NCBI RefSeq assembly: GCF_019168305.1
Contig: NZ_JAHTBI010000008.1
Span: forward strand, 117,742-181,741
Direction of reading: 5' to 3'
Length of the DNA: 64,000 nucleotides
Source of the DNA: Pseudomonas aegrilactucae
GTDB taxonomy: Bacteria; Pseudomonadota; Gammaproteobacteria; Pseudomonadales; Pseudomonadaceae
The stretch's first letter is position 1. Each line of letters opens with the position of its first letter. Under the pieces are notes generated by a model. The model searched no databases. It worked only from the letters and a program-made list of their open reading frames with translations, and was not told where the DNA came from. Shown piece after piece: positions 23,067 through 34,578 of this stretch. The translations under genes were made by a program, and so were the position numbers.

Positions 23067-25300
23067 GACTTGCCCTCTTCAGCCACGCGAATGCCGACTT
23101 CGGCGCACAGTGCCAGGAAGTTCGGGAACGAGGTCGCGACGTTGGCGCAGTCATGGATGCGGATCGGCGCAGTGGCACGCAGCGAGGCAACACTGAACGC
23201 CATCGCGATGCGGTGATCGCCATGCCCGTGCACTTCGCCGCCGCCGATGCTGCCACCGTCGATGATGATGCCATCCGGGGTCGGCTCGCACTTCACGCCC
23301 AGTGCCAGCAGGCCGTCGGCCATGACCTGGATGCGGTCCGACTCCTTGACCCGCAGCTCTTCGGCGCCGCGCAGCACGGTGCGCCCTTCGGCGCAGGCGG
23401 CGGCCACGAACAATACCGGGAACTCGTCGATGGCCAACGGCACCAGGTGCTCCGGAATCTCGATACCCTTGAGCCTGGCGCCACGCACGCGCAGGTCGGC
23501 CACCGGCTCGCCACCCACTTCACGCTGGTTTTCCAGGGTGATGTCGCCGCCCATCAGGCGCAGGATGTCGATTACGCCCGTGCGCGTCGGGTTGATGCCG
23601 ACGTGCTCGAGCACCAGCTCCGAACCCTCGGCAATCGAAGCGGCCACCAGGAAGAACGCGGCCGAAGAGATGTCGGCTGGCACTTCGATAGCGGTGGCGC
23701 TCAGCTTGCCGCCGGCCTCCAGCGAAGCGGTGGGGCCGTCGACGCTGACGCTGTAGCCGAAACCACGCAGCATGCGCTCGGTGTGGTCACGGGTCGGCGC
23801 AGGCTCGGTGACGGTGGTCTTGCCTTCGGCATACAGGCCGGCCAGCAGCAGGCAGGATTTGACCTGGGCACTGGCCATCGGCAGCGTGTAGTTCAGCGCC
23901 TTGAGGGTGTGGCCGCCACGAATGGTCATCGGCGGGCGCCCTTCGGCGGCGGTCTCGATCACCGCGCCCATTTCACGCAGCGGGTTGGCCACGCGGTTCA
24001 TCGGGCGCTTGGACAGCGACGCATCACCGGTCAGCACGGTGTCGAACGGTTGCGCGGCCAGCAGGCCGGACAGCAAGCGCATCGAGGTGCCGGAGTTGCC
24101 CAGGTAGATCGGGCCCGGTGGCGGCTTGAGGCCATTGAGGCCAACGCCATGAATGGTCACGCGACCATGGTGCGGGCCTTCGATGACCACACCCATGTCG
24201 CGGAAGGCCTGCAGGGTCGCCAGGGCGTCTTCACCCTCCAGGAAACCTTCCACTTCGGTGGTGCCTTCGGCCAGGGAGCCGAGCATGATCGAGCGATGGG
24301 AAATCGATTTGTCGCCTGGTACGCGAATACGGCCGGACAGGCGGCCACCAGGTTGTGCCAGGAAAATCAGGTCGTTGGAGTTCATAGCGTCCACATAGGC
24401 CCGGCGGGCCAGGATTTTACTGAAATGCTCGCGGGCAACCCGGGCGCGGGTGAAAACACCCAGCAGTTGGTGCCCATCCCCTGCGTCGACCGCGTCGCGC
24501 AAGGCGTCGAGGTCGCTGCGAAATGTATCCAGTGTGCGCAATACCGCCTCGCGGTTGGCGAGGAAGATATCGTGCCACATGACCGGGTCGCTTCCGGCGA
24601 TTCTCGTGAAATCGCGGAACCCACCGGCAGCGTAACGGAAGATATCGAGGTTTTCATTGCGCTTGGCCAACGAATCGACAAGACCGAAGGCCAGCAAGTG
24701 CGGCAGATGGCTGGTCGCGGCCAACACTTCATCGTGACGCTCGACCTGCATGTGCTCGACATCGGCGTCCAGCGCGCGCCACAGGCGGTCGACCAGGGCC
24801 AGTGCGGCCGGGTCGGTTTGCGCCAACGGCGTGAGAATAACCTTGTGACGACGGAACAGCGCAGCATTCGAGGCTTCCACCCCGCTCTGCTCGGAGCCTG
24901 CAATCGGATGACCGGGCACGAAACGCGGCAATTGCGCCCCCAGCGCCTCACGCGCCGCGCGTACCACGTTGCCCTTGGCACTGCCGACATCGGTCAGCAC
25001 GGCCGCACCCAGGTCAAGCAGGGCCAGGCGGGCCAGGAGTTTTTCCATGGCCAGGATCGGCACCGCCAGCTGGATCACGTCGGCGCCGACGCAGGCCACG
25101 GCCAGGTCGGCCTCGCAGCGGTCGACCACACCCAGCTCGACCGCCAGCTTGCGCGACTGCGGATCCAGGTCGACACCGACCACTTCGCGGCACAGGCCAC
25201 TTTCACGCAACCCCTTGGCGAACGAACCGCCAATCAGCCCGAGCCCGACCACGACCAGCCGACCCACAACAGGCCCGCCTTGCTTTACGACTTCAACCAC
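23063..25300 (-). CDS. aroA: Fused prephenate dehydrogenase / EPSP synthase
   Basis: A 745-residue two-domain enzyme. The N-terminal approximately 290 residues are TyrA ([20 protein letters not shown] as NAD loop, [26 protein letters not shown]), oxidising prephenate toward tyrosine. The remaining approximately 445 residues are EPSP synthase ([32 protein letters not shown], and later R-x-K-E-S-D-R as LRVKESDRI), making 5-enolpyruvylshikimate-3-phosphate. This fusion is standard in Pseudomonas. The start is a GTG with AGGG nine bases upstream, 40 bases after pheA. No hisC-type gene lies between pheA and this gene. Confidence 0.95.
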   Translation of the reverse strand: MVEVVKQGGPVVGRLVVVGLGLIGGSFAKGLRESGLCREVVGVDLDPQSRKLAVELGVVDRCEADLAVACVGADVIQLAVPILAMEKLLARLALLDLGAAVLTDVGSAKGNVVRAAREALGAQLPRFVPGHPIAGSEQSGVEASNAALFRRHKVILTPLAQTDPAALALVDRLWRALDADVEHMQVERHDEVLAATSHLPHLLAFGLVDSLAKRNENLDIFRYAAGGFRDFTRIAGSDPVMWHDIFLANREAVLRTLDTFRSDLDALRDAVDAGDGHQLLGVFTRARVAREHFSKILARRAYVDAMNSNDLIFLAQPGGRLSGRIRVPGDKSISHRSIMLGSLAEGTTEVEGFLEGEDALATLQAFRDMGVVIEGPHHGRVTIHGVGLNGLKPPPGPIYLGNSGTSMRLLSGLLAAQPFDTVLTGDASLSKRPMNRVANPLREMGAVIETAAEGRPPMTIRGGHTLKALNYTLPMASAQVKSCLLLAGLYAEGKTTVTEPAPTRDHTERMLRGFGYSVSVDGPTASLEAGGKLSATAIEVPADISSAAFFLVAASIAEGSELVLEHVGINPTRTGVIDILRLMGGDITLENQREVGGEPVADLRVRGARLKGIEIPEHLVPLAIDEFPVLFVAAACAEGRTVLRGAEELRVKESDRIQVMADGLLALGVKCEPTPDGIIIDGGSIGGGEVHGHGDHRIAMAFSVASLRATAPIRIHDCANVATSFPNFLALCAEVGIRVAEEGKS

Positions 25301-25340
25301 GGCGCAGGACCCTGTTCAGAACATCACGCATCGACATACC

Positions 25341-26435
25341 TCAGAGCACAGCCTTGGGGTAGGAACCGAGCACCTTGAGTGCCACCGCCTCCTGGCTGAT
25401 CTGCTCCAGCACCGCCTTGATCAGCGGGTCGCGGTGATGACCGACGAAATCGATGAAGAACACGTAGGTCCACTTGCCACTGCGCGACGGACGAGTCTCG
25501 ATGCGCGTCAGGTCGATACCGTTCTGATGGAACGGCACCAGCAGCTCGTGCAACGCACCCGGCTTGTTGCTCATCGAGACGATGATCGAGGTCTTGTCGT
25601 CGCCGGTCGGCGGCACTTCCTGGCTGCCGATCATCAGAAAGCGCGTGGCGTTGTCCGGACGGTCCTCGATCTTCTCGGCCAGACGCGTCAGGCCATACAG
25701 CCCGGCCGCCATGTCACCGGCGATCGCCGCCGAGTTCCACTCACCCTTGACGCGCTTGGCCGCCTCGGCGTTGCTCGACACCGCCACGCGCTCGACATTC
25801 GGGTAGTACGCATCCAGCCACTTGCGGCACTGGGCCAGCGACTGGGCGTGGGAGTAGATGCGGCTGATGCTGTCGGTCTTGGTGTTCTCGCCCACCAGCA
25901 GGTGGTGGTGAATACGCAGCTCGACCTCGCCGCAGATCACCATGTCGTGCTCGAGGAAACTGTCGAGGGTGTGGTTGACCGCACCCTCGGTGGAGTTCTC
26001 CACCGGCACCACACCGAAGTTGACCGCACCGGCCGCCACTTCGCGGAACACTTCGTCGATGGCCGCCATCGGCTTGCTGATCACGGCATGCCCGAAATGC
26101 TTCATCGCGGCCGCCTGGGTGAAGGTCCCCTCAGGCCCCAGGTAGGCGACCTTCAGCGGTTGCTCCAGGGCCAGGCACGAGGACATGATCTCGCGGAACA
26201 GCCGGGCCATCTCTTCGTTGCCGAGCGGGCCCTTGTTGCGCTCCATCACGCGCTTGAGCACCTGCGCCTCGCGCTCGGGACGGTAGAATACCGGCACCTC
26301 GCCTTCGGCCAGGGTCGCGGTCTTGACCCGCGCCACTTCCTGGGCACAGCGCGCCCGGTCGCTGATCAGCTCGAGGATCTTCTCGTCGAGGCTGTCGATG
26401 CGCACGCGCAGGGCCTTGAGTTCCTGTTCGGACAT
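25341..26435 (-). CDS. pheA: Bifunctional chorismate mutase / prephenate dehydratase (P-protein)
   Basis: 364 residues. An AroQ chorismate mutase domain (LKALRVRIDSLDEKILELIS, with the catalytic arginines and lysine) occupies about residues 1-90. Prephenate dehydratase follows (VAYLGPEGTFTQAA, GVVPVENSTEGAVNHTLD, ATRFLMIG). An ACT domain ends the protein (NKPGALHELLVPF and IETRPSR are the Phe-binding GAL and ESRP-like motifs), indicating feedback inhibition by phenylalanine. Its ATG shares one base with the serC stop in TGATG, so translation is coupled. Much longer in-frame upstream codons lie inside serC and are not used. Confidence 0.96.
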   Translation of the reverse strand: MSEQELKALRVRIDSLDEKILELISDRARCAQEVARVKTATLAEGEVPVFYRPEREAQVLKRVMERNKGPLGNEEMARLFREIMSSCLALEQPLKVAYLGPEGTFTQAAAMKHFGHAVISKPMAAIDEVFREVAAGAVNFGVVPVENSTEGAVNHTLDSFLEHDMVICGEVELRIHHHLLVGENTKTDSISRIYSHAQSLAQCRKWLDAYYPNVERVAVSSNAEAAKRVKGEWNSAAIAGDMAAGLYGLTRLAEKIEDRPDNATRFLMIGSQEVPPTGDDKTSIIVSMSNKPGALHELLVPFHQNGIDLTRIETRPSRSGKWTYVFFIDFVGHHRDPLIKAVLEQISQEAVALKVLGSYPKAVL

Positions 26436-27520
26436 CAGGCGTGTTCCTTCTCGAATTCGGCCATGTAGGCCACCAGCGCCTCCACGGCGTCCAGGCCCAG
26501 CGCGTTGTAGATCGATGCGCGCATGCCGCCCACCGAGCGATGGCCCTTGAGGTTGAGCAGGCCACGGGCGTCGGCGCCGGCCAGGAAGGCCTTGTCCAGG
26601 CGCTCGTCGGCCAGGCGGAACGGCACGTTCATCCACGAACGGGCATTGGTGCTGATCGGGTTGGTGTAGAAGTCGCTCTTGTCGATGAAGCCGTACAGGC
26701 GATCCTTCTTGGCGCGGTTGCGCTGCTCCATGGCCGCGACGCCACCCTGCTCCTTGAGCCACTCGAAGACCAGCCCCGAGAGGTACCAGGAATAGGTCGC
26801 CGGGGTGTTGTACATCGAGCCGTTGTCGGCCGCGACCTTGTAGTCGAGCATGGTCGGGCAGTTGCTGCGCGCGCGACCCAGCAGGTCCTCACGCACGATG
26901 ACCACGACCAGGCCGCTAGGGCCGATGTTCTTCTGCGCGCCGGCGTAGATCAGGCCGAACTGCGACACATCGACAGGGCGCGAGAGGATATCGGAGGACA
27001 TGTCCACCACCAGCGGCACGTCACCGGTCTGCGGCACCCAGTCGAACTCCAGACCGCCGATGGTCTCGTTCGAGGCGTAATGCAGGTAAGCGGCGTCCTT
27101 GGTCAGGTTCCACTCGTTCTGGCCGGGGATGGCCAGGTAATCGTAAGGCTTGGCACTGGCAGCCACATTGATGTTGCCGTAGCGGCGCGCTTCCTCGATG
27201 GCCTTTTTCGACCAGATGCCGGTCTCGATGTAGTCGGCCGTGCCACCTTCGGGCAGCAGGTTCAACGGGATCTCGGCAAATTGCTGACTGGCGCCGCCCT
27301 GCAGGAACAGCACCTTGTAATTGGAGGGGATGGACAACAGGTCGCGCAGGTCCTGCTCGGCTTTTTCGGCAATGGACACGTAGTCGTCGCTACGGTGGCT
27401 CATTTCCATGACCGACAGGCCTTTGCCGCGCCAGTTCAGCATTTCTGCCTGGGCACGTTGCAGCACAGCTTCAGGAAGCGCAGCAGGGCCTGCGCAGAAG
27501 TTAAAGGCTCGTTTGCTCAC
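26435..27520 (-). CDS. serC: Phosphoserine aminotransferase
   Basis: PLP enzyme of 361 residues acting in serine synthesis and in the pyridoxine pathway. SKRAFNFCAGPAALPEAVLQ is the conserved start, LFLQGGASQQFAEIPLNLL binds PLP phosphate, and GAQKNIGPSGLVVVI holds the Schiff-base lysine. I chose the GTG at 27520, which gives the family's normal N-terminus and lies just after GAGAGTGGAT; an in-frame codon at 27562 adds 14 unlikely residues. It heads the serC-pheA-tyrA/aroA-cmk block, about 100 bases after gyrA. Confidence 0.96.
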   Translation of the reverse strand: MSKRAFNFCAGPAALPEAVLQRAQAEMLNWRGKGLSVMEMSHRSDDYVSIAEKAEQDLRDLLSIPSNYKVLFLQGGASQQFAEIPLNLLPEGGTADYIETGIWSKKAIEEARRYGNINVAASAKPYDYLAIPGQNEWNLTKDAAYLHYASNETIGGLEFDWVPQTGDVPLVVDMSSDILSRPVDVSQFGLIYAGAQKNIGPSGLVVVIVREDLLGRARSNCPTMLDYKVAADNGSMYNTPATYSWYLSGLVFEWLKEQGGVAAMEQRNRAKKDRLYGFIDKSDFYTNPISTNARSWMNVPFRLADERLDKAFLAGADARGLLNLKGHRSVGGMRASIYNALGLDAVEALVAYMAEFEKEHA

Positions 27521-27547
27521 ATCCACTCTCGCTCTGCTCTTGATGTC

Positions 27548-27601
27548 TGTGGGAGCAGACACCGCAGTGGCGGGCCCGCCCGCCCCACAGCCGCTCCCAT
27601 A
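27548..27601. repeat. REP-like inverted repeat between gyrA and serC
   Basis: TGTGGGAGC at 27548 and GCTCCCATA ending at 27601 form an 8-of-9 bp outer stem, with GC-rich sequence between. The sequence family resembles degenerate Pseudomonas REP elements. Lying just after the gyrA stop on the minus strand, it could also stop or stabilise the gyrA message. Confidence 0.5.
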
Positions 27602-27618
27602 GGTTGCACTTCTACAAT

Positions 27619-30258
27619 TTATTCCTGCGGCGTCTCTTCGTCAGCGGCGGCGTCCAGTTGCGGCGCGTCGACAGCGTTGCCATCGGCATCGATGTCGGCC
27701 ACGAAGTCCTCGTCGCCTTCCTCGTCGGACGGCTCCTGGACCCGCTCCAACCCCACCAGCGTCTCGTCGTTGGCCAGCTTGATCAACGTCACGCCCTGGG
27801 TGTTGCGACCCAGGCTGGACACTTCACCCACACGGGTACGCACCAGGGTGCCCTGGTCGGAAATCAGCATGATTTCCTCACCATCCTGCACCTGTACCGC
27901 GCCGACCAGACGGCCGTTGCGATCGTTGCTGACCATGGCGATGACGCCCTGCCCGCCACGCTTGTACTCCGGGAACTCGCCAATCGCGGTGCGCTTGCCG
28001 AAGCCACGCTCGGAAGCGGTGAGGATCTGGCTGCCTTCTTCCGGGATGATCATCGAAATCAGCTTCTGGCCATCGGCCAGACGCATGCCGCGCACGCCGC
28101 GCGCAGTACGGCCCATGGCACGTACGTCGGATTCCTTGAAGCGGGTGACCTTGCCGGCGTCGGAGAACAGCATGACTTCACGCTCGCCATCGGTGATGGA
28201 GGCGGAAATCAGGATGTCGCCTTCGTCCAGCTCCAGCGCGATCAGGCCAACGCTGCGCTGACGGCTGAACTGCTCCAGCGGGGTCTTCTTGACGGTGCCG
28301 TTGGCAGTGGCCATGAAGATGAAGTGGCCTTCGGTGTATTCCTCGACCGGCAGCATGGTGGTGATGACCTCACCCTCACCCAGCGGCAGCAGGTTCACCA
28401 GCGGACGGCCACGGGCCGCACGCGAGGCTTCAGGGATTTCATAGGTCTTGAGCCAGTACACCTTGCCCTTGCTGGAGAACAGCAGCAGCGTGGTATGGCT
28501 GTTGGCGACCAGCAGGTGCGAGATGTAGTCCTCGTCCTTGACGCCGGTTGCCGACTTGCCCTTGCCGCCACGGCGCTGTGCCTGGTAGGCCGCCAGCGGT
28601 TGGGTCTTGGCGTAGCCGCTGTGGGAAATGGTCACCACGCGCTCTTCTTCCGGGATCATGTCACCCAGGGTCAGGTCCAGACGCGCATCGAGGATCTCGG
28701 TGCGGCGCACATCGCCGTACTCGGCGCGGATCAGCTCCAGCTCTTCGCGGATCACTTCCATCAGGCGTTCGGCGTTGTTCAGGATGCGGATCAGCTCGCC
28801 GATCTGCTTCAGAATCTCCTGGTACTCGGCCAGCAGCTTCTCGTGCTCCAGGCCGGTCAGACGGTGCAGGCGCAGGTCCAGAATGGCCTGGGCCTGCTCT
28901 GGCGAGAGGTAGTACTTGCCGTCACGCAGGCCGTACTGCTCGTCGAGGGTCTCCGGGCGGCAGGAGTCGGCACCTGCGCGCTCGACCATCACCTGCACGG
29001 CACTGGATTCCCACGGCGTGCCGATCAGCGCTTCCTTGGCCTCCGACGGCGTAGGCGAAGCCTTGATCAGCGCGATGACCGGGTCGATGTTGGACAGCGC
29101 AACCGCCTGACCTTCAAGGATGTGGCCGCGTTCACGGGCCTTGCGCAGCTCGAACACGGTACGGCGGGTGACCACTTCACGGCGGTGACGCACGAACGCT
29201 TCGAGCAGGTCCTTGAGGTTCAACACCCGCGGACGGCCGTCGATCAGCGCCACGATGTTGATACCGAACACCGCTTGCAGCTGGGTCTGGGCGTAGAGGT
29301 TGTTGAGGATCACCTCAGGCACTTCGCCACGACGCAGTTCGATGACGATGCGCATGCCGTCCTTGTCGGACTCGTCGCGCAGCTCGGTGATGCCTTCGAG
29401 CTTCTTCTCTTTTACCAGCTCGGCGATCTTCTCGATCAGACGCGCCTTGTTCAGCTGGTACGGCAGCTCGGTGACCACGATCTGCTGACGGCCGCCGACC
29501 TTGTCGATGTCCTCGACCATGGAGCGGGCACGCATGTAGATCTTGCCACGACCGGTACGGTAGGCCTCGATGATGCCCTGGCGACCGTTGATGATCGCGG
29601 CGGTCGGGAAGTCCGGCCCCGGGATGAACTGCATCAGTTCATCGACCGTGATGTCGGCGTTGTCGATCAGTGCCAGGCAGCCGTCGATGACTTCACCGAG
29701 GTTGTGCGGCGGAATGTTGGTCGCCATGCCCACGGCGATACCGCTGGAACCGTTGACCAGCAGGTTGGGGATCTTGGTCGGCATGACCGCCGGGATCAGC
29801 TCGGTGCCGTCGTAGTTGGGCACCCAGTCGACGGTTTCCTTGTGCAGGTCGGCCAGCAGTTCGTGCGCCAGCTTGGTCATGCGCACTTCGGTGTATCGCA
29901 TGGCCGCGGCGTTGTCGCCGTCCACCGAGCCGAAGTTGCCCTGGCCGTCGACCAGCAGGTAGCGCAGCGAGAACGGCTGGGCCATGCGAACGATGGTGTC
30001 GTAGACCGCAGTATCACCGTGGGGGTGGTACTTACCGATCACGTCACCGACCACACGGGCGGATTTCTTGTACGGTTTGTTCCAGTCGTTACCCAGTTCA
30101 CTCATCGCAAACAGAACGCGGCGATGCACGGGCTTCAAGCCATCACGCGCATCGGGCAGTGCACGCCCGACAATGACGCTCATCGCGTAGTCGAGGTAGG
30201 ACTGTCTCAGTTCGTCTTCGATATTGACCGGTAGGATTTCTTTGGCCAGTTCGCCCAT
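27619..30258 (-). CDS. gyrA: DNA gyrase subunit A
   Basis: The DNA-cleaving and rejoining subunit of gyrase, 879 residues from ATG 30258. The N-terminus [20 protein letters not shown] is canonical. The winged-helix region contains [19 protein letters not shown], with threonine at the Ser83 equivalent and aspartate at the Asp87 equivalent, the unmutated state for pseudomonads. [12 protein letters not shown] contains the catalytic tyrosine. QRRGGKG is the GyrA box needed for DNA wrapping in the C-terminal pinwheel. The tail is acidic, [16 protein letters not shown]. In-frame codons up to 30402 are upstream of the true start. Confidence 0.98.
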   Translation of the reverse strand: MGELAKEILPVNIEDELRQSYLDYAMSVIVGRALPDARDGLKPVHRRVLFAMSELGNDWNKPYKKSARVVGDVIGKYHPHGDTAVYDTIVRMAQPFSLRYLLVDGQGNFGSVDGDNAAAMRYTEVRMTKLAHELLADLHKETVDWVPNYDGTELIPAVMPTKIPNLLVNGSSGIAVGMATNIPPHNLGEVIDGCLALIDNADITVDELMQFIPGPDFPTAAIINGRQGIIEAYRTGRGKIYMRARSMVEDIDKVGGRQQIVVTELPYQLNKARLIEKIAELVKEKKLEGITELRDESDKDGMRIVIELRRGEVPEVILNNLYAQTQLQAVFGINIVALIDGRPRVLNLKDLLEAFVRHRREVVTRRTVFELRKARERGHILEGQAVALSNIDPVIALIKASPTPSEAKEALIGTPWESSAVQVMVERAGADSCRPETLDEQYGLRDGKYYLSPEQAQAILDLRLHRLTGLEHEKLLAEYQEILKQIGELIRILNNAERLMEVIREELELIRAEYGDVRRTEILDARLDLTLGDMIPEEERVVTISHSGYAKTQPLAAYQAQRRGGKGKSATGVKDEDYISHLLVANSHTTLLLFSSKGKVYWLKTYEIPEASRAARGRPLVNLLPLGEGEVITTMLPVEEYTEGHFIFMATANGTVKKTPLEQFSRQRSVGLIALELDEGDILISASITDGEREVMLFSDAGKVTRFKESDVRAMGRTARGVRGMRLADGQKLISMIIPEEGSQILTASERGFGKRTAIGEFPEYKRGGQGVIAMVSNDRNGRLVGAVQVQDGEEIMLISDQGTLVRTRVGEVSSLGRNTQGVTLIKLANDETLVGLERVQEPSDEEGDEDFVADIDADGNAVDAPQLDAAADEETPQE

Positions 30259-30501
30259 GAGAAGCCTGATTCCTTTTTCGGGTGAAACCTCGTCACATCC
30301 ATATGGGACGAACGAAGCTCGCCGCTGCAAGCAAATGACTTGCAGCGACTTACGACAAATCAACGAGTTATGCCATGGATCTGCGCAGTAAAGATCGCCC
30401 ACAGGGGCGGTCTCGGAAACCGCCGGATATTACCACAGTCGCGGTAGGCTTGGGAGTATGGCAAACCGCTGCCTGACCTGAGGAAGGGCGCGCTACGGTG
30501 C

Positions 30502-31566
30502 TCAATGCAACCGCTTGCGACACATCAGTTGCGCCATCTTGGCCGTGTCCGGCCGTTCAACGACGCCCTTCTCGGTCACGATCACATCGATGAGATCAGC
30601 CGGCGTCACGTCGAACACCGGGTTGACTGCATCCACCCCCGCCTCACGCACCGCCAGCAATTCGGTCACGTCGCGCTCTTCCAGCAGCACATCCTCACCG
30701 GTGTCCAGGTTCAGGTCGATGCTGGAGCTCGGCGCCACCACCATGAAGCGCACCCCGTGGTGCATCGCATTGACCGCCAGTTGGTAGGTGCCGATCGTGC
30801 TCACCACGTCGCCATTGGCGGTGATGCGGTCTGCCCCCACGATCACCCAGGTGATGCCCTTGGTCTTCATCAGGTGCGCGGCGGCCGAATCGGCATTGAC
30901 CGTCACCGGGATGCCCTCGCCTGCCAGCTCCCAGGCCGTCAGGCGCGAGCCCTGCAGCCAGGGCCGGGTTTCGTCGACATACACCCGCTCCACCATACCC
31001 TCGAGGCACGCCGCACGAATCACCCCCAGGGCGGTACCAAAACCACCGGTGGCCAGCGCCCCGGCGTTGCCGTGGGTAAGGATGGCCTGCTCGCTGCCCT
31101 GGTGCTTGCGGATCAGCTCGACGCCCAGCTGGGCCATGGTCAGGTTGGCCTCGCGGTCGCTGTCATGGATGGCCACGGCCTCGGCCTGCATGATCGCCAG
31201 CACGTCATCACCGGCCTTGAGGCGCAACAGACGTTCGCGCATGCGGTTCAGCGCCCAGAACAGGTTGACGGCAGTGGGCCGGGCATTGACCAGCAGCTCG
31301 AAATCCTCTTCCAGGGCCATTTCCCAGTCGTCGCCTTCAGCCAGCCGCTGGCGCACCGCCAATGCCAGGCCGTAAGCCGCACTGATGCCGATGGCCGGCG
31401 CGCCGCGCACCACCATCGAACGAATGGCCTCGGCCACGCCCGCTGCATCGGTGTACACCCGCCAGGTCTGCGCGGACGGCAACGCACGCTGGTCCAGCAG
31501 GTACAAGGCACCGTCCCGCCAATCGATGGCCGTCACCTTCTCCACAGCCAGCAGTCGATCGCGCAT
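30502..31566 (-). CDS. mtnA: S-methyl-5-thioribose-1-phosphate isomerase
   Basis: Converts methylthioribose-1-phosphate to methylthioribulose-1-phosphate in methionine salvage. 354 residues of the eIF2B-related fold. [19 protein letters not shown] binds phosphate, [20 protein letters not shown] carries the active-site cysteine, and [20 protein letters not shown] carries the active-site aspartate. Divergent from mtaD, which feeds the same pathway, across a 109-base region with facing -10-like boxes. Confidence 0.95.
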   Translation of the reverse strand: MRDRLLAVEKVTAIDWRDGALYLLDQRALPSAQTWRVYTDAAGVAEAIRSMVVRGAPAIGISAAYGLALAVRQRLAEGDDWEMALEEDFELLVNARPTAVNLFWALNRMRERLLRLKAGDDVLAIMQAEAVAIHDSDREANLTMAQLGVELIRKHQGSEQAILTHGNAGALATGGFGTALGVIRAACLEGMVERVYVDETRPWLQGSRLTAWELAGEGIPVTVNADSAAAHLMKTKGITWVIVGADRITANGDVVSTIGTYQLAVNAMHHGVRFMVVAPSSSIDLNLDTGEDVLLEERDVTELLAVREAGVDAVNPVFDVTPADLIDVIVTEKGVVERPDTAKMAQLMCRKRLH

Positions 31567-31601
31567 GCCTCACCCCGTCATTCGGACATCAAAAGCGGGC
31601 G

Positions 31602-31639
31602 ATTATAACGAGCCCCAGCCGCGGACGCTCGGGTATACT
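31602..31639. promoter_or_regulatory. Possible divergent -10 boxes for mtnA and mtaD
   Basis: TATAAT is present on the minus strand (31607-31602), about 36 bases before the mtnA start. TATACT lies on the plus strand (31634-31639), about 37 bases before the mtaD start. Neither has a good -35 box at the normal distance, so the assignment is tentative. Confidence 0.35.
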
Positions 31640-31675
31640 TCGCCCCCACCTGCCGTCCTACCGGGAATCGCCTCC

Positions 31676-33010
31676 ATGCCCAAGCCTGTCCCACCTCTCG
31701 ACCTGCTGCTCCTGCCCACGTGGCTGGTGCCCGTCGAACCGGCCGGGGTGGTGTTCAAGGCGCATGGCATCGGTATCCGCGACGGCCAGATCGCCTTCAT
31801 CGGCCCGCGCGAAGACGCCCTCAGGCTGCACGCCGCAGAAGTGCGCGAACTGCCCGGCTGCCTGGTAAGCCCGGGGCTTATCAATGCCCACGGCCACGCG
31901 GCCATGACGCTGTTCCGTGGCCTGGCCGACGACCTCCCGCTGATGACCTGGCTGCAGGAGCACATCTGGCCCGCCGAAGGGCGCTGGGTCGACGAAGCCT
32001 TCGTGCGCGACGGCACCCACCTTGCGATCGCCGAGCAGCTCAAAGGCGGCATCACGTGCTTTTCGGACATGTACTTTTTCCCGAAAATCGCCAGCGAATG
32101 CGTGCACGAAAGCGGTATTCGCGCGCAAATCGCCGTCCCCCTGCTGGATTTCCCGATCCCCGGCGCACGCAGTTTCGACGAAGCACTGCACCTGGGCGTC
32201 GAGCTGTTCGGTGACCTGCGCCATCACCCACGCATCAGCGTGGCGCTGGGCCCGCACGCGCCGTACACGGTCAACGATGAAAACCTCGAGAAAGTGCGGG
32301 TCATTGCCGAAGAACTCGACGCGCCGGTGCACATGCATGTGCACGAAACTGCCTTCGAGGTGCAGCAGTCGCTTGAACAGTACGGCGAGCGCCCGCTGGC
32401 CCGGCTGGCACGCCTGGGGCTGCTGGGGCCGCGCCTGCAGGCCGTGCACATGACCCAGATCAGCGACGACGACCTCGCGCTGCTGGTAGAAAGCAACACC
32501 AGCGTGGTGCACTGCCCCGAATCCAACCTCAAGCTGGCCAGCGGTTTCTGCCCGGTGGAACGCCTGTGGCAGGCTGGCGTCAACGTGGCCGTGGGCACCG
32601 ATGGCGCTGCCAGCAACAACGACCTCGACCTGCTGGGCGAAACCCGCACCGCCGCGCTGCTGGCCAAGGCCGTGGCCGGCTCGGCCAGCGCCCTGGATGC
32701 CCACCGCGCCCTGCGCATGGCCACCCTCAACGGTGCACGCACGCTGGGCCTGGAGGCAGTGACTGGCTCGCTGGAGCTGGGCAAGGCCGCGGACCTGGTG
32801 GCCTTCGACCTCTCGGGGCTGGCCCAGCAACCGATCTACGACCCGGTATCGCAGCTGATCTACGCCAGCGGCCGGGACTGCGTCAAACATGTCTGGGTGG
32901 CCGGCAAGCCGTTACTGGAAGATCGCCGCCTGACCCGCCTGGACGAACAGGCCCTGCATGCCAGCGCCTGCGACTGGGGCCGGCGCATCGGCGCCGGCCA
33001 GCACGAATAA
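31676..33010 (+). CDS. mtaD: 5-methylthioadenosine / S-adenosylhomocysteine deaminase
   Basis: Amidohydrolase-superfamily enzyme of 444 residues deaminating methylthioadenosine to methylthioinosine, the route pseudomonads use before MtnP-type phosphorolysis and Mtn[20 protein letters not shown] holds the H-x-H metal site, [11 protein letters not shown] the third histidine region, and [19 protein letters not shown] the metal aspartate. The ATG at 31676 fits the family start. Earlier in-frame codons lie within the divergent mtnA. Its position next to mtnA supports MTA as substrate over guanine or TRZ/ATZ-type substrates. Confidence 0.92.
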   Translation: MPKPVPPLDLLLLPTWLVPVEPAGVVFKAHGIGIRDGQIAFIGPREDALRLHAAEVRELPGCLVSPGLINAHGHAAMTLFRGLADDLPLMTWLQEHIWPAEGRWVDEAFVRDGTHLAIAEQLKGGITCFSDMYFFPKIASECVHESGIRAQIAVPLLDFPIPGARSFDEALHLGVELFGDLRHHPRISVALGPHAPYTVNDENLEKVRVIAEELDAPVHMHVHETAFEVQQSLEQYGERPLARLARLGLLGPRLQAVHMTQISDDDLALLVESNTSVVHCPESNLKLASGFCPVERLWQAGVNVAVGTDGAASNNDLDLLGETRTAALLAKAVAGSASALDAHRALRMATLNGARTLGLEAVTGSLELGKAADLVAFDLSGLAQQPIYDPVSQLIYASGRDCVKHVWVAGKPLLEDRRLTRLDEQALHASACDWGRRIGAGQHE

Positions 33011-33072
33011 TCGGCCGGCAGCCCCGGCTGCCGGCCTGCAACGAATTATCAAAAGTTTCAGAGGACCGTTCC

Positions 33073-33771
33073 ATGAGCAACGTCGACCACGCCGAAATCG
33101 CCAAATTCGAAGCCCTGGCCCACCGCTGGTGGGACCGCGAAAGCGAGTTCAAGCCGCTGCACGACATCAACCCGCTGCGCGTCAACTGGATCGACGAGCG
33201 GGTCAAGCTGGCCGGCAAGAAGGTGCTCGACGTCGGTTGCGGCGGCGGCATCCTCAGTGAGGCCATGGCCCAGCGCGGCGCCACCGTCACCGGCATCGAC
33301 ATGGGCGAGGCACCGCTGGCCGTGGCGCGCCTGCACCAGTTGGAGTCGGGGGTGGAAGTCGAGTACCGGCAGATCACCGCCGAAGCGCTGGCCGAAGAGA
33401 TGCCCGAGCAGTTCGATGTGGTCACGTGCCTGGAGATGCTCGAACACGTGCCAGACCCCTCATCGGTGATCCGTGCCTGCTACCGCATGGTCAAGCCCGG
33501 CGGCCAGGTGTTCTTCTCCACCATCAACCGCAACCCCAAGGCCTACCTGTTCGCCATCATCGGCGCGGAATACATCATGAAGCTGCTGCCTCGCGGCACC
33601 CATGACTTCAAGAAATTCATCCGCCCGTCCGAACTCGGCGCCTGGAGCCGCGAGGCCGGCCTGAGCGTCAAGGACATCATCGGCCTGACCTACAACCCGC
33701 TGACCAAGCACTACAAACTGGCCAGCGACGTGGACGTCAACTACATGATCCAGACCCTGCGCGAGGAATGA
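33073..33771 (+). CDS. ubiG: Ubiquinone O-methyltransferase
   Basis: SAM-dependent methyltransferase of 232 residues performing both O-methylations of ubiquinone synthesis. [20 protein letters not shown] is motif [16 protein letters not shown] motif II, and [13 protein letters not shown] the following acidic motif. [22 protein letters not shown] near the start is the UbiG signature. Sits 62 bases after mtaD and is followed directly by mupP, with which its stop is interleaved. Confidence 0.96.
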   Translation: MSNVDHAEIAKFEALAHRWWDRESEFKPLHDINPLRVNWIDERVKLAGKKVLDVGCGGGILSEAMAQRGATVTGIDMGEAPLAVARLHQLESGVEVEYRQITAEALAEEMPEQFDVVTCLEMLEHVPDPSSVIRACYRMVKPGGQVFFSTINRNPKAYLFAIIGAEYIMKLLPRGTHDFKKFIRPSELGAWSREAGLSVKDIIGLTYNPLTKHYKLASDVDVNYMIQTLREE

Positions 33772-33773
33772 GC

Positions 33774-34445
33774 ATGCGTTTGCGAGCAGTACTTTTCGAC
33801 ATGGACGGCACCCTGCTCGACACGGCGCCGGATTTCATCGCCATCTGCCAGGCCATGCTGGCCGAGCGCGGCCTGCCGGCGATCGACGACGAGCGGATTC
33901 GCGAAGTGATCTCGGGCGGTGCACGCGCCATGGTTGCCGCCGCCTTTGCGATGAGCCCCGACGCCCCCGACTTCGAGGCGTTGCGCCTGGAGTTCCTGGA
34001 GCGCTACCAGACCGACTGCGCGGTACACAGCAAGCTGTTCGACGGCATGGCCGAGCTGCTGGCCGACCTCGAAAAAGGCAACCTGCTGTGGGGCGTGGTC
34101 ACCAACAAGCCGGTGCGTTTCGCCGAGCCGATCATGCAGCAGCTGGGCCTGGCCGAACGTTCCGCCCTGCTGATCTGCCCTGATCACGTGAAGAACAGCA
34201 AGCCCGACCCCGAGCCGCTGATCCTGGCCTGCAAGACCCTGAACCTGGACCCGGCCAGCGTGCTGTTCGTGGGTGACGACCTGCGCGACATCGAGTCGGG
34301 CCGCGACGCCGGCACGCGCACCGCGGCGGTGCGCTACGGCTATATTCACCCTGAGGACAACCCCAACAACTGGGGTGCGGACGTGGTGGTCGATCATCCG
34401 CTGGACTTGCGCAAGGTGCTCGACAGCGCCTTGTGTGGCTGCTGA
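33774..34445 (+). CDS. mupP: N-acetylmuramic acid 6-phosphate phosphatase
   Basis: HAD-superfamily phosphatase of 223 residues. In pseudomonads it dephosphorylates MurNAc-6-phosphate in the peptidoglycan recycling route that bypasses de novo UDP-GlcNAc synthesis and bears on fosfomycin tolerance. It was formerly called phosphoglycolate phosphatase. [16 protein letters not shown] has the nucleophilic aspartate, VVTNKP the second motif, and [20 protein letters not shown] the fourth. ATG 33774 follows GAGGA by six bases and is preferred over ATG 33768, which overlaps the ubiG stop. MupP rather than Gph is inferred from the ubiG neighbour. Confidence 0.9.
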   Translation: MRLRAVLFDMDGTLLDTAPDFIAICQAMLAERGLPAIDDERIREVISGGARAMVAAAFAMSPDAPDFEALRLEFLERYQTDCAVHSKLFDGMAELLADLEKGNLLWGVVTNKPVRFAEPIMQQLGLAERSALLICPDHVKNSKPDPEPLILACKTLNLDPASVLFVGDDLRDIESGRDAGTRTAAVRYGYIHPEDNPNNWGADVVVDHPLDLRKVLDSALCGC

Positions 34446-34466
34446 TCGCGATAACACCGCAAAAGC

Positions 34467-34547
34467 TTCGCTGGCAAGCCAGCTCCCACAGGCCCCCACT
34501 GCTCTCAAGTTCAGGGCGTTTCCTGTGGGAGCTGGCTTGCCAGCGAA
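34467..34547. repeat. REPIN (inverted REP doublet), copy 1
   Basis: Two 26-base arms in opposite orientation. The left begins TTCGCTGGCAAGCC and ends CCCACAGG; the right (34522-34547) is its perfect reverse complement. Non-conserved spacer of 29 bases lies between. Located between mupP and yciK. Matches copies 2 and 3 in this window. Confidence 0.93.
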
Positions 34548-34578
34548 TGAAGTCACCACCACTCTTGAGGTAACCTCA

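Noticed and set aside
23051..25378. 775-codon open frame on the plus strand
   Set aside because: Opposite the tyrA-aroA fusion and without recognisable motifs.
27604..30234. 876-codon open frame on the plus strand
   Set aside because: Lies opposite gyrA for its whole length and mirrors its codon pattern.
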